Shown here: positions 20,626 through 32,263 of the stretch, one piece after another | Layout of the letters: each line of letters opens with the position of its first letter | How positions within the stretch are numbered: position 1 is the first letter of the stretch | Assembly: GCA_002900995.3 (NCBI GenBank) | Contig: CM035307.1 | Location: forward strand, 1,426,001 to 1,490,000 | Direction: 5' to 3' | Length of the DNA stretch: 64,000 nt | DNA from: Ganoderma boninense | Taxonomy: Eukaryota > Basidiomycota > Agaricomycetes > Polyporales > Polyporaceae | Translations under genes and position numbers: made by a program | The notes under the pieces: generated by a model | Seen by the model: the letters and a program-made list of their open reading frames with translations, nothing else | Databases searched by the model: none | Told to the model about the DNA's origin: nothing

Positions 20626-21654
20626 CGCGTGATTGCCTCTCGAATGAGTGTGTATGCCATGCAAAGATATGCGGCAGCACTGAGCACTAGTGGGTGGGTG
20701 CCAGGACGGTGGCGGGAAGAGATGTTCATGCAAACCTCGTGGACGGTGCAATCAAGGATAGAGTTGCCGTTCCCCGATTCCCGAAGCAGGGTTGATGTCA
20801 GTAACCTTAACCTTAACCCATATTGCGACCTTCGAGTGATGGGGTCACGTGCGTGTGTATGGCCTCCTTCCCGAGTAGGATTGGCATGGCTGGACTTGAG
20901 CTTCAGACCGCACCGTCTCTGACTCGAGGCTGCTTCTGTGGTCTGTGTGTGCCACCCGCATCCGCCGCCACCAAATCAGCGGCAAATCTACACACCGCGA
21001 CTGCGCGTGTTCCATATCTCCAGGTGCAACGCCGCCGCCACCCTCCGCATGCATCTTCAGACACAAATGCCTCGAGCACTCGAAGGGCACACCAATGAGC
21101 ACGACGCGTACGTCCTTAGCTGTGGGTATACGTACACCGTTGAAATTTTGACCAGACTCCGCCGCCACCAAACACAGGCGCGCGTCTTTCAGACCGTTAC
21201 GTGGTCGCCTTCATGTTTCCTCTTCTGATGCCTGTCCTAGGATGACGGGGAGAGGTGCGGGATCTGGAGTCTAATATCTCCATCAAAATCGAGTCTACTA
21301 CTCACTGACTCACTACAGATTGTTCTGCGATAGGTTCCAGTGGGAGAAAAGGAAGAACATTGGGCAGTTCGTTCCATTTATTGCTCGCGGGCCGCCCAAA
21401 TAAGAGGACCCACTCACGCAAACATGCGCTACCTTTGGCACGAACGAGCCTTCTGAGGACATAGAGGGCTCCCAACTCCTTGCTCTCGTGGCCCGCTCCA
21501 GCCCTCGTGCACTCCATGGGCTCTCCATGAGAAAAGAAACGGCCTTTCGAATCTCCCCCCCACTCACCCTCCTCGTCCGACCCCCACCGTGGATAAGGAC
21601 CTCCTCTCAGAGCTTGCGCGCCAACTCCACCCATCGCCTGACGACTCCCGTGCC
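20626..21654. other. Divergent intergenic region, MLH3 / SET gene
   Basis: About 1 kb of shared upstream sequence between two divergently transcribed genes. It includes the short telomere-like stretch at 20803-20819 and otherwise no recognisable feature. Confidence 0.5.
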
Positions 21655-24378
21655 ATGCCATCCAGTGCCCTCTCCACCCGTAGCAGCGCCCCTCCTCGCC
21701 GGTCCCCGCCTCAGTTTCACCCCGGGATGACGAAGGAACGGACCGCTCAGTACATCAAGGACTACAAGGACTGGTTCGAGGAGGACCGGAAGATTCCTCC
21801 CGAGTCGGCGCCCCCAGTCGACCCGCTCTCCCTAATCGCCGAGCAGTCCCATCGCCGTGCAGAACTCGAGAGAAATACCAGCCGCCACGCTGGGTCCTCT
21901 GGCGTTCCGATCTTCACGACCATCGTGGGGTTCCCCAAGCATTCGAGCACCACGGCTGTGGAAAGCTTAGAGCCCGGTACGTCCGATATTAGCCCTTTAT
22001 TATTACCCTCCTGTCATTGACCTCGAGGCGCTGTCAGTCGCCTTCGCGGGAATGCTTGTGCGTCGCGCCCACGTTGTACGTGCATTGTCTATCGACGAAT
22101 CATAACATTGATGCTAACGTATCCGTCGATCAGGGTCAATATCTCCTTTGCCGCATTGTCGCTCCTTGTTGTACGTCTCAACCACCGTACCCCTATCATG
22201 ATACCTAACTCGGTTCTAGGCCGCATGGTGGCCATTCAAACGATTGTCGAGGACATCGATGGTCGGGTCCACGATCTATCGATTTACAATTTCCCCTCTA
22301 CCTTCGACTGCAACCTCAAACACGTTGACACTCTGTTCCCCCTCGGGGCCGTCCTTGCCATTCGCGAGCCCACCTTCAAGGCCCCGCTCCAAGGCATACG
22401 TCCCATCATTAGGGTCGACAGCCCCACAGACATCACATTTGTCGTCCCCGGCAGTCCTCTTCTCCGCGACGTAGCCTGGCAGACCGGCCCCACAGTTCCG
22501 AGGTCGCCTGCCGAACCCACCACCCTCGATGCATGGCGGCAGCGTGGAAACGCTTACTTCAACTCGGAGCAATGGTTCCTCGCTGCGTGGGCCTACTCTA
22601 GGGGTCTCGTTGTCGACCCAGACGCCACCGTCGTCCGTTCCAACAGAGCGGAGGTTTACCTCCGTCTGAACTACCTTTCTGGGGCAGCCGCCGATGCGCA
22701 GCAAGTCCTTGCTACCAACGGCATCCCCGACGCGCTCTTATACAAGACAACGTTCCGTCTAGCGAAGGCGGAGTATGGTAGGGGCGAGTATGACGCAGCA
22801 GCGGGACATTTTACCCGATGGCAAGAGCATCATCCTAATGATACTGCTGCGGCTCCCTGGATGCAACGTTGCCAAGCGCGAAAAGTGGAAAAGCAGACCG
22901 GACAGTACGACTGGGTATCGATGTTCCGCGACGCGGAAAAGAACATCCGTCTCGACGTTGCGGACTACGTGGGGCCGATGGAGGTGAGTCAGATGATGAG
23001 CCGCGGGGGTGGTCGTGGGGCTATTCGCGACTACGGACATTGAGACTGGTGAACTCTTGGTACGTCGCACCCGTCACTGTTCTTCGAGTACGACGTTGAC
23101 GTTGCACTTACCGATCACAGCTGGTAACAAAGCCCTTCGCCTCCGCTTATGCCACAGACCTTCCCAGGACAAGATCATCATCACCCTCGACCTCATCTCG
23201 AACATATCCAGGGAGAGGACTGATGCCGTGCTTATGGCACGTATCATTGACAGGCTCTACGGTAATCCTGACCTGCGCGATCAGGTATTTCATCTGTATG
23301 CAGGCCCAGGTTACCCATCGCCTCCCAGCTCCTATCCCCCGCCTCTCGGCAAGGCGACTCCGGTAGACCTCTTTTCGCCAAGGGCCGACATCGACATCGC
23401 ACAGCTCGAGGCCATCTGTATCTACAACAACTTCTGTCCCCTCCGCCTAGAGGACAAGCAGGTATCCGAGAACGCCAAACCCACCGGCCTCTACCCCCTC
23501 GCTTCGCTCTTTAACCACTCCTGTGGTGCGAACGCGATCTGGTACTGCATCGGAGACATCATGGTCGTGCGCGCTGCCGAGCCCATTCCCTCGGGCACGG
23601 AGATCATGATCCCATACACGGTCGAAGAATCCTACGTCACCCGCCAGGGTATCCTCAAGAAGCACATGCGCGAGCATTGCACGTGCTGGCTGTGCGAGGA
23701 AGACAGGAAAGACGGAGACGAGCGGCTCCAGCGTCGGCACGAGCTCAACGAGATGGTCAATTCCCGCAAACTGACCTCTGCTTCCCTAAAGGAGGTGCAG
23801 AAGTTCGAGAAGGACGTCCGGGAGACGTTTGCGCCCACGAGGGGCCCCGTCCGCCCACTGAGCGCTCTCGCGTTCCATGTTCTCGCAGAGAAGCTCCGAG
23901 CGTCGGGCAACCCTCGCTTGCTGAGGGAGTCGTTGCAGGAGGACATGAAAGCGCTGCGGTGCCTCGGATTCGAAGTCGCAGAGGGTGCACTGGGTCAGAA
24001 CGAGCTGCCCATCGGGACCGATCGTATCCCGACGGTGACGAGTTTCCTCGAGCCCTGTGATATGATGTTCCGCATCGCATGCACTTACCTAAACCTGCGC
24101 GAGCAGGCGAACGCGGTGCCGTGGTTGAAGGCGTCGTTGTGGTGTAAGCTTCTACCTTTGTCATCCGTACCTTGCTGACGGATGCTGTTTCAGTGACAAA
24201 TGCTTCTGTCGGAGGAGGCAAAGAGCTGTACATGTTAGTGCACAGGACGTCGCTCGAGCAGATGGGTATCCGCGATCTTGCGCCGTCAGGGTTCTCTGAC
24301 CCGCAGTCGTGTGCCGTCCAAAAAGTTAACGTTCAACTACTTGTTGTTGTTCCAGCCACCACCGAATGCCAATTGTAA
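21655..24378 (+). CDS. TPR and SET domain protein (SMYD-like), with two apparent frame breaks
   Basis: Putative protein lysine methyltransferase. Exon 1 (21655-21976) and a 20-nt exon (22038-22057) lead to GQYLLCRIVAPC, then RMVAIQTIVEDIDG. A TPR-like region follows (WRQRGNAYFNSEQWFLAAWAYSRGL, then SNRAEVYLRLN). The SET part starts GGGRGLFATTDIETGELL and contains PLASLFNHSCGANAIWY, the NHSC cofactor-binding motif, GTEIMIPYT and a post-SET cysteine cluster CTCWLC. The frame breaks twice: near 23017-23020 (GGGG, one base too many, between GGGRG and LFATT) and near 23164-23167 (one base too few, between YATDLP and DKIIITLDL). Both breaks lie in conserved sequence. The C-terminal end, GGGKELYMLVHRTSLEQMGI and beyond, is less certain; I used the stop at 24376-24378. 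Substrate unknown. Confidence 0.75.
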
Positions 24379-25593
24379 ATGCTTGACAAACAAGCTCCTT
24401 GAACAAACTCTCCGCCGAAGTCGTCCGCGTGTCTCATCACTCAGCGGCCCTCAGAGCGGCGCCGCACACGCCCGCGCACGTTGCGGTCGCGTTCGAGTCT
24501 TGACCTCGGACCTGGATGTCTCGACGACCAGACTCGGACTAGCTGAACACGAGGCGGATTCTCAACTCAATATAAGCCGCCACGCCCGTCCACGGACCTG
24601 AGGTCTCCGCTCCGGCGTAGCGCCATGAGGCCTGACCTGTTTGTCTGTTCCGAACACGGCTAACCATCCCGGTTCCCAAAAAGTACGTGAAACTGCATGC
24701 ATGCCTTTCGTACTATGCCTCCGATGCAACCTTGAACAGAAATACGACGGTACGTAGTGTGTCCGGGACTAGTCTCTATGGTGTCATTGTATGACGCAAA
24801 GTCCGGTTTGTCAAAATATTTGTCTCGGCCGTCCCGCAGCCTAACTCTCCAGTTGTGGGTTCGACTCGTGTCCGTCGGCGTCGGAAAGAATTCAGTTGCG
24901 GCCGGACCACCACGGCCTAAGGCAGGTCAAATTGCTCAGGGCCCCGGTTGACGTCATGAGACGGGAGCGAGAACGAGTCGCGCACTTGTCTGCACTTGGT
25001 CTTGGTCTCCCAGGGGGGCAGCGTAGATCAGATCTGCAGAGAATCTGCGCTGTTAGAGAATCGGGTGCGCAGCGAGATCCCGGGCTGGTGAGCGAGATCG
25101 TGTTTCACGAGAGTGTTCAGGCAAGTGGAGTCTTTTGAACCCTTTGCAATCACTTCACCGATGGTGTGGGCCCTGCTGGCGTGTATCGCTAGCATTTCTG
25201 CTATAGGGGTCACAGTGCAGATCCTACCACACCGAAGGCACGCGTAGTATTCTCCGAAGTACTCGTAAGGTACAACAGGGTACAACAACTGATTTGATAA
25301 TTCGGGTAATACGGTGCAGGACCGTCGAAAGCAAAGATACGTGAGCCCAAAGCATTGTAGTTGACAAACAACGAATTCGTAGCAGTGCGACGGAGACGTG
25401 GGTAAGGTAGCACATTCATGCGCCGTGAAGTAGTGTGCTTCAGCCCAGCCTTACACGGCGCGACCAAGAAAAACGCCTCCCCCAAACCCGGGGCAGAGGC
25501 GATAAATATACCAAGTTATTTGGTGCCTGACCATCGGAGCGGGAAGGGTTCTACTTAAAGACGACGGAGCGGAAGACGGAGGGATAATAGTGA
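24379..25593. other. Intergenic, convergent ends of SET and CAP genes
   Basis: About 1.2 kb without a recognisable gene. I looked for tRNA-like structure around 24850-24880, where a T-loop-like GGTTCGACTC occurs, and found no cloverleaf. Confidence 0.5.
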
Positions 25594-26707
25594 TCATGCG
25601 AGATGAGGGAGGTTCAATCTATGCAAGCAAGAAGTCAGCGTCTCGCCGAGGACATAAGCAGTCCCGACCAACCTTTCCTCCCCCACGACGTTTCCAACAG
25701 GATCATACAAACACACGTGGTAAGTGGCGGCGCCATGGCCGGGGAACATTTCGTCGCAAAGAGCGACACCACAGCCCAACTGGGTCGTGGAACTCCAAAT
25801 GACCTGCGTGAAGTGGCTGAAGGTGATATCGCCTGGGTTGAAGCCACCTAATTAAATAGTCGTTCCTCAACATCAACACCGTCCACCACTTATGCCTGAA
25901 CGTGAAAACGTACTCCTGTCCAGAACAAACTGGGCCATCGCGTCACCCGCCTCGAAAGAACCCGTGCCCGCGACGAGGTTCTCGCCAACGGGACCGAGGG
26001 CGCCATCTGAGTGCTGCAACTGGCACTGCTCCGCATATCCCTGGGCCTTAGCAGCGAGGTCGTCCGACCACTGCAGGTCCGGAGCGCCAAGCAATCCGCG
26101 CCACTCGTTGTGATTGTCTAGGTAGGTCTGCTTGTCGACCGTGGGGGGCGTGGTGGTCGGCTTGGACGGGGCAGTGCTGGAGCTGGGGCTGGGAGTTGAA
26201 GATGGCGGCGGAACATCCATAGATGTGATGGAAGTGCTCGTACTGACAGATGTGGTAGAGCGCTGCCCAGGCGTGATGGTCGGCGCATCAGCTGTGGAGG
26301 TGAGCGAATCGGTCGAGGACAAATGGGAGGTGGAGGTCTGGGTTTCTGGCTCTGTGGAGGAAACCTGAACACTGGTGGCGGAGGTGGGCACGCCGGTGTC
26401 GGAAGATGGGGTGGGGACGTCGATCGAAGATATGGGTCCAGAGGATCCTGAAGACGAGGTACTCGTGCCCGAGGGATCTGAAATGGGTGCAGATACTACG
26501 GATGTGGGATCTTGTGGCACAGAGCTCGAAGGAGAAGCCGGATCTGGCGCAGTAGCGATGGGGTCTACAGCGAGGAATAAGGGAATGAGGTATCTAGCCA
26601 CGACAAGGCTGATCATTTGAACACGCACCGTCAGGAAGCCTAGGCGGAACGGCAGCCGCCACAGCGGTCGCAACGACCAAGAGCAGGGATGCGAAAGCAA
26701 GCTTCAT
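25594..26707 (-). CDS. Secreted CAP-domain (PR-1/SCP-like) protein
   Basis: The N terminus MKLAFASLLLVVATAVAAAV is a clear secretion signal. A first intron (donor GTGCGT, ending TGTAG) precedes a long Ser/Thr/Pro linker of about 150 residues, likely O-glycosylated. The CAP domain follows: LDNHNEWRGLLGAPDLQWSD, AQGYAEQCQLQHSDG and GENLVAGTG. After a second short intron come SHFTQVIWSSTTQLGCGVA and TYHVCLYDPVGNVVG. The His and Glu of HNEWR and GENL and the later His of SHFTQVIW are the conserved CAP cavity residues. Fungal relatives bind sterols or act at the cell surface. The last 25 residues after GNVVG look atypical and the true stop may lie in another spliced frame. Confidence 0.85.
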
Positions 26708-27659
26708 GTTGAAAACGAAAACGAAGGTTCTTGCGTGAATGGGGCGTCACTAGCGTCGCAATGGTAGGACGAAGGAGTGGAGTCCACCAGAGGACAGCCA
26801 AACAACGGTGAAAGGAGGGCTGAAAGCGAAGGGGATGGGAACGAGAAGAAGTGCTTGGGCGCCGGTCGTCATGTTCCTGGGTCTATTTGAGTTAATCAGG
26901 CAGTGGTGGCATGATGACTACCAGGTACCGCGCGCTGCTGCGTCGGTGGGCGGGTTCGGGGGAGACAGGCTTCATCGACATCAGTGGTTCGGGAGCACTG
27001 GTAGCCAGTGGTCGACAGCAAAGAATGGACATACAAGCGTCCACAACGTCTCGATTGTGATTTTCAATCGCCGTCGCACTTGTCTCCGATCACGCCCACT
27101 CGGGTATTGTGGCGCTTACCTACCTATCACCTTCCATCCTCCATTAATATTCCAGCTCATCCAGGGGCTACCCATCGCACAAGGCAGGTAGAAAAACTAC
27201 TACTCTTACACTGCAGACAAATACACTCAACGCCGACAGGCTGTTGGACGTGGTATCACAGTTTTCTGCCCGTGACGGCCCTCGCTGCCTGCATGCTTTG
27301 CTTTGGAGTCTCAGTCTTGTTTCCCTCGTCGCGACGAACCTACTGGAATTTCCGCCGTTACAAAGCACGCCATACTGATAGGAGCAGACAACTGCTCGCG
27401 TGTGAGCACTACAGTGCGCAAAAGCCTATACGTAGGAGGTCGCTGCGAGACTCCACAGCCTTAGAAAGGTCATTGATGCCGTCGTCGATGCAAGGTCAGA
27501 CGTTCAACATTACAAGGGTTAACTATACATGCGGAGAGGCGCAACCTCTGCAATGAAAACTTAATCAGGACCAAGCTTTCATTCGAGCCAGCACATAAAT
27601 GAACCCACCTCGACCTCTGTCTAAACTACACCAAATTCTCCAGAGCTAGCCTAGCTTCA
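26708..27659. other. Intergenic between CAP and prefoldin 2 genes
   Basis: Contains the CAP gene promoter and the 3' end of prefoldin 2, both on the minus strand. A 182-codon plus-strand open frame (27008-27556) has no motif I recognise and I do not call it. Confidence 0.45.
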
Positions 27660-28207
27660 TCAACCAGCGGACGCCGGTCGGATGTTATATTCGCGCTTGA
27701 AATTCTCGAACTCTTCATCCTTGCCCTTATACTGTTCGGCGAGGCTCCTGATCACCTTCTGGATCTGTAGTGGAGACTTAGAGTCACGAGATAGTCAACA
27801 GTCAGACACTACTCACGCCATCGCGATTCGTCTTTAGAGCAGGGACGACATCCTTGACGGTGCGCTCTACCAGCACACCACCGACGAGCCGAAAGCACTT
27901 GCGATCGGGTTCGTCTGTGAGGGTCTCGTCTAAGGTGGCGAGCACAAGACTAATCAACGTTAGCGACTCCGATTGGGGGAACTAATGTTCGCGGGACGCA
28001 CTTGTGTTCCTCTGCCTCCTGTTCGAGCTCTCCAATCTTGCTCGCGAGTGTCTGCAGGTCATTTTGGAATCGATTATATTGTTGTTGGATCTCTGGCTAG
28101 CCACGGACGGAGATCAGACGGGTGTGGTTTGAGCGGATGACTGAGAGCGAACCCTGGGCAGAAGGTTTGGGCTGGGGGGCCTTGGATTTTGTTTTGGAGG
28201 AGGACAT
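27660..28207 (-). CDS. GIM4: Prefoldin subunit 2
   Basis: Beta-type subunit of the hexameric prefoldin chaperone that hands unfolded actin and tubulin to the CCT chaperonin. Four exons sum to 384 nt (127 residues): 28207-28153, 28092-28002, 27949-27817 and 27764-27660. After a Lys/Pro-rich N terminus the first coiled coil is EIQQQYNRFQNDLQTLASKI. The beta-hairpin core has LVGGVLVERTVKDVVPALK, and the second helix IQKVIRSLAEQYKGKDEEFE. The protein ends NIRP-ASAG. Length and motif order match the PFDN2 family. Confidence 0.93.
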
Positions 28208-28414
28208 GGTGGCACAGAGGAGTGCTTGGGACACGACGGCCGCGCAGACTCTGTGGAGGCGTATCAGATACTCGACACCCGATTGGCCGGGGAACACCGG
28301 CAACAGCCGGCACGGGAGCAGGCGTTGAGGTGTCTCCGCTCGTCGTCAGACTTGTCTTCACCAACGTCGAACAGCGGCCTTCCGGTGTCTACCGCGTCGT
28401 CCACGACCACCACC
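28208..28414. promoter_or_regulatory. Bidirectional promoter, prefoldin 2 / NDUFS8
   Basis: Only 207 bp separate the two divergent start codons, so both promoters must lie in this interval or overlap the 5' ends. I see no canonical TATA box in it. Confidence 0.6.
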
Positions 28415-29470
<1,056 letters not shown>

Positions 29471-30725
29471 TAGAATCAGGATGGGAGTCGCGAATGGATA
29501 GGGAGAGAACATCGTGCCTCGACAAAGCTGATGTGACGCTCCCTGGTTCACGTAATTGAAGCTGTCTCTTGCCGTTCGTCCTCTAGATCCTTCCTTTGAC
29601 AGAGGGTTCTTGGTTTGCAAACTCGCGGCAGAAGTGGGTGTTGCCGCCGGCAGGCGGAACTAAAAGGTCACAATGGTTCTGCGTTTTTCCAGCTCCGCGT
29701 CACGGCCTCTTGCAAGGTTTTGCGGAGTTTGTTGAAACGGCATTTAGGACTTGTCAGGCGGAGGATAGCAACGTGGGCCCCACGGAGTAGACCCCGCTGT
29801 GGCCGTGCAAATCTCCCATATCGCGTGGGATTGGCCCCGAGAGTCTCGATGGCCATATTGAGGTTGCTCCGTCCGCCCTCTCGTTCTTCGGTCGGCGTTT
29901 CTGCTACGCGCAGTCCCAAGGTTCGATGAGCGGGCGATTCTAGTTAGATTGATGACCGACAGATGAACTCATCATGATAGGTATGACGCGCACCGCGTGT
30001 GTCGGTGAGGCCGCCGTCATGGAACGTGCTACCAAACATGTCGGGCGCGCCTGGCGGAGCGCGCGTCTCAGTGATCCGCGCTGAGGAGATGGCGTACAGG
30101 TATGTTTTGCTCGACCCTGCCCAGATCTACGGCTGATTACGGACGTGCTTGCCGCCAGGGATCGTGCTGTAGTCCCGATGCGGCCAAATGGCCATACTTT
30201 TCGCTCAATGTGCACAGACTAGTCTGCAACGAATGCTTTGAAGGTACCGCAAACGCCAGCCCGCGCTTGCCCCATCCGGGTCTTATCTGTGTGCTAACTA
30301 TGAACTATGACCAATGTGTCGGCACGCAGGTCACCCGGACCGCTCGAGGGTTCCAAGCAAGGTGACAGTTTCCTTCAGCCCCTATCCACCCTCGGAACCA
30401 AATCGCGAATGATCTCCCCATGCGCGCGACTCCTGCGAAGTTGCCCCGCCTCGATTGAACTTGGATTGTCTAGATTACCTTCGGCCAGTACTTCCCGACA
30501 GCCCGTCCCATGCACATGGTGCGTCCCACAGGGCGGATGTGGACCGGCGGGGCTGAATGCAAGGTGCGTCTGGTACTCGGTCGGAATCATAACGGCGATC
30601 TGACAGACCCTCGGCAGCGGACTTGCGGCTATCCATCGAACTCTCAGCATGAACCTTGGGCACATCGTTAACCCAGGGGACGCAGGCGGGATACAGACCG
30701 CTATTTCGGTCTCTCCGTAAGCACC
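29471..30725. other. Intergenic, nothing recognised
   Basis: About 1.25 kb with no open frame of recognisable type, no repeat and no RNA gene that I can support. Confidence 0.5.
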
Positions 30726-31664
30726 ATGTCGCCCGCCCAGCTTACTGATTATTCACAAAAGACGCATCGTTTTAGGCTTCCTAGCATGCCTGCGGACGAG
30801 CGACCGGACGCTCCACGCCCACGAGACGCCAGCCACAAAGGAGAGCGCTCTGGACTCTTCCTGGCGTCGAACACAGGTCCGAAATCCCGCCCGGCGCAGC
30901 CGAGCCAGGGCAAATCCTCCGCTCCAAAACGGAAACCGCGCCGTCGGACGAGCAACACACAGCGGCGCGTTCGTGGCGGTGCCGCCAGCGACGCTATTCC
31001 GATCCGCGACTCGCCCAGTCGCGACACCGCGATTAGGTCCTGCCACTTACGCCATGGTCAGCCACCGTCCTCGGCAGATGATCCTCCGCATGCGCCACAC
31101 GCCGCCGCCCACCACCGCAAGGCAGGCTGCACCTGGTCCGCATCATTGCCACCTTCGTCGCCGGCCATGGACCTCTCGCGGCGCATACAGGCGGCGCCGT
31201 CGCCGGCCACGGCATGGCTCGGCCGGAGACCATGCATTGTGTCGAACTCGAGCACGATACCGACCGGCCCTGGGCCCGCGGTCCAGGATAACAGCCGAGA
31301 CGCAATCAAAGAGGCGATCGGGCGCAGCCAGGCTGCCCTTGGACCTGTTCATGCTCAGCGGCGGTTCGAAAGCGTCAGCGACCTCGAGGACGACCGCAGC
31401 TTAGAGTTGTATTGGGAAACGCAGATAGCTCGCTCTCGCTTCGCCGCAGGGAATGGAGATGCGAGCCCAAGCCCAAGGATGCAGGGAGTCCGGCTGGTCC
31501 GTGGATTCCAGGTGTCTGCGGAACGCTCGACCGCTTGCTGGCCCGGGGACGAGGGCGCCGACTCGCCGCCGCCAGACGAGGACTCATCTCCGTCAGTGGG
31601 AACGCCGCAGCACATGAACGTCAATGTTGGCACAATGGAGCCGACAGATCGACTTCGGGCGTGA
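30726..31664 (+). CDS. Orphan ORF, hypothetical disordered protein
   Basis: An uninterrupted 312-codon frame starting with ATG. The translation is rich in Pro, Ser, Arg and Ala. It has basic stretches (about residues 55-80), a slightly acidic segment around SVSDLEDDRSLELYWETQIA and a Pro/Asp tail. I recognise no domain. The length alone is only weak support in GC-rich DNA, and the opposite strand also carries open frames. It could be a lineage-specific nuclear protein, the largest exon of a spliced gene or chance. Confidence 0.3.
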   Translation: MSPAQLTDYSQKTHRFRLPSMPADERPDAPRPRDASHKGERSGLFLASNTGPKSRPAQPSQGKSSAPKRKPRRRTSNTQRRVRGGAASDAIPIRDSPSRDTAIRSCHLRHGQPPSSADDPPHAPHAAAHHRKAGCTWSASLPPSSPAMDLSRRIQAAPSPATAWLGRRPCIVSNSSTIPTGPGPAVQDNSRDAIKEAIGRSQAALGPVHAQRRFESVSDLEDDRSLELYWETQIARSRFAAGNGDASPSPRMQGVRLVRGFQVSAERSTACWPGDEGADSPPPDEDSSPSVGTPQHMNVNVGTMEPTDRLRA

Positions 31665-32263
31665 GTGGAAGGACGCAAGGTATTGATCGCTGTAATTGGA
31701 TGCGGGGTCTCTTCTGCAGGCGGTGCAAGCGTTCTGAGGCGGTTTATCATATGCCCGAGACAATGAACCCTTGCGACTGCGTATGGTCTCGGGGTGAGTC
31801 AAAATGTCTGCATTTGTTCATCATGTACGCGCCCCGATGCATGTCACCCCCACGGTCAATTTCGCCAACCTAGTTTCCTGTTTCGGATGACCGTCCCCTC
31901 TTCTCATGTTCTGCGCCGTTTGCTCGCCATACGCTGTGATGATCAGAATGGAGACACACTCTACATGCAACATGTGCTCTGCATATTAGGGTATAGGTGA
32001 TATCCGGCAACTCAGACAATATATACACCGAGGAACCAATCGAAAGCACGGCACGTCCGGAGGGCGGGACATCGGGTCGTACAATTGAGGTGACTAACAG
32101 GGAGTGATACCAAGATATGACGTGTACAATAATTTCACAAGAGGTCTGGAGCGGACAACATCATCATAAGCCTACAGTAGACAAAGCGACATGGCAACCC
32201 GTTAATCGTGCGCCGGACCACAAGAATTTGGAAGCGGTGTGGATACCCGTTTCGTCTGCGAAC
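31665..32263. other. Intergenic, nothing recognised
   Basis: Region between the orphan ORF and the 3' end of the INO80F-like gene. No gene-like signal seen. Confidence 0.5.

Noticed and set aside
24840..24900. Possible tRNA suggested by a T-loop-like GGTTCGACTC
   Set aside because: No acceptor stem, anticodon arm or D arm can be paired around it.
27008..27556. 182-codon plus-strand frame
   Set aside because: No recognisable domain or signal; not separable from chance.
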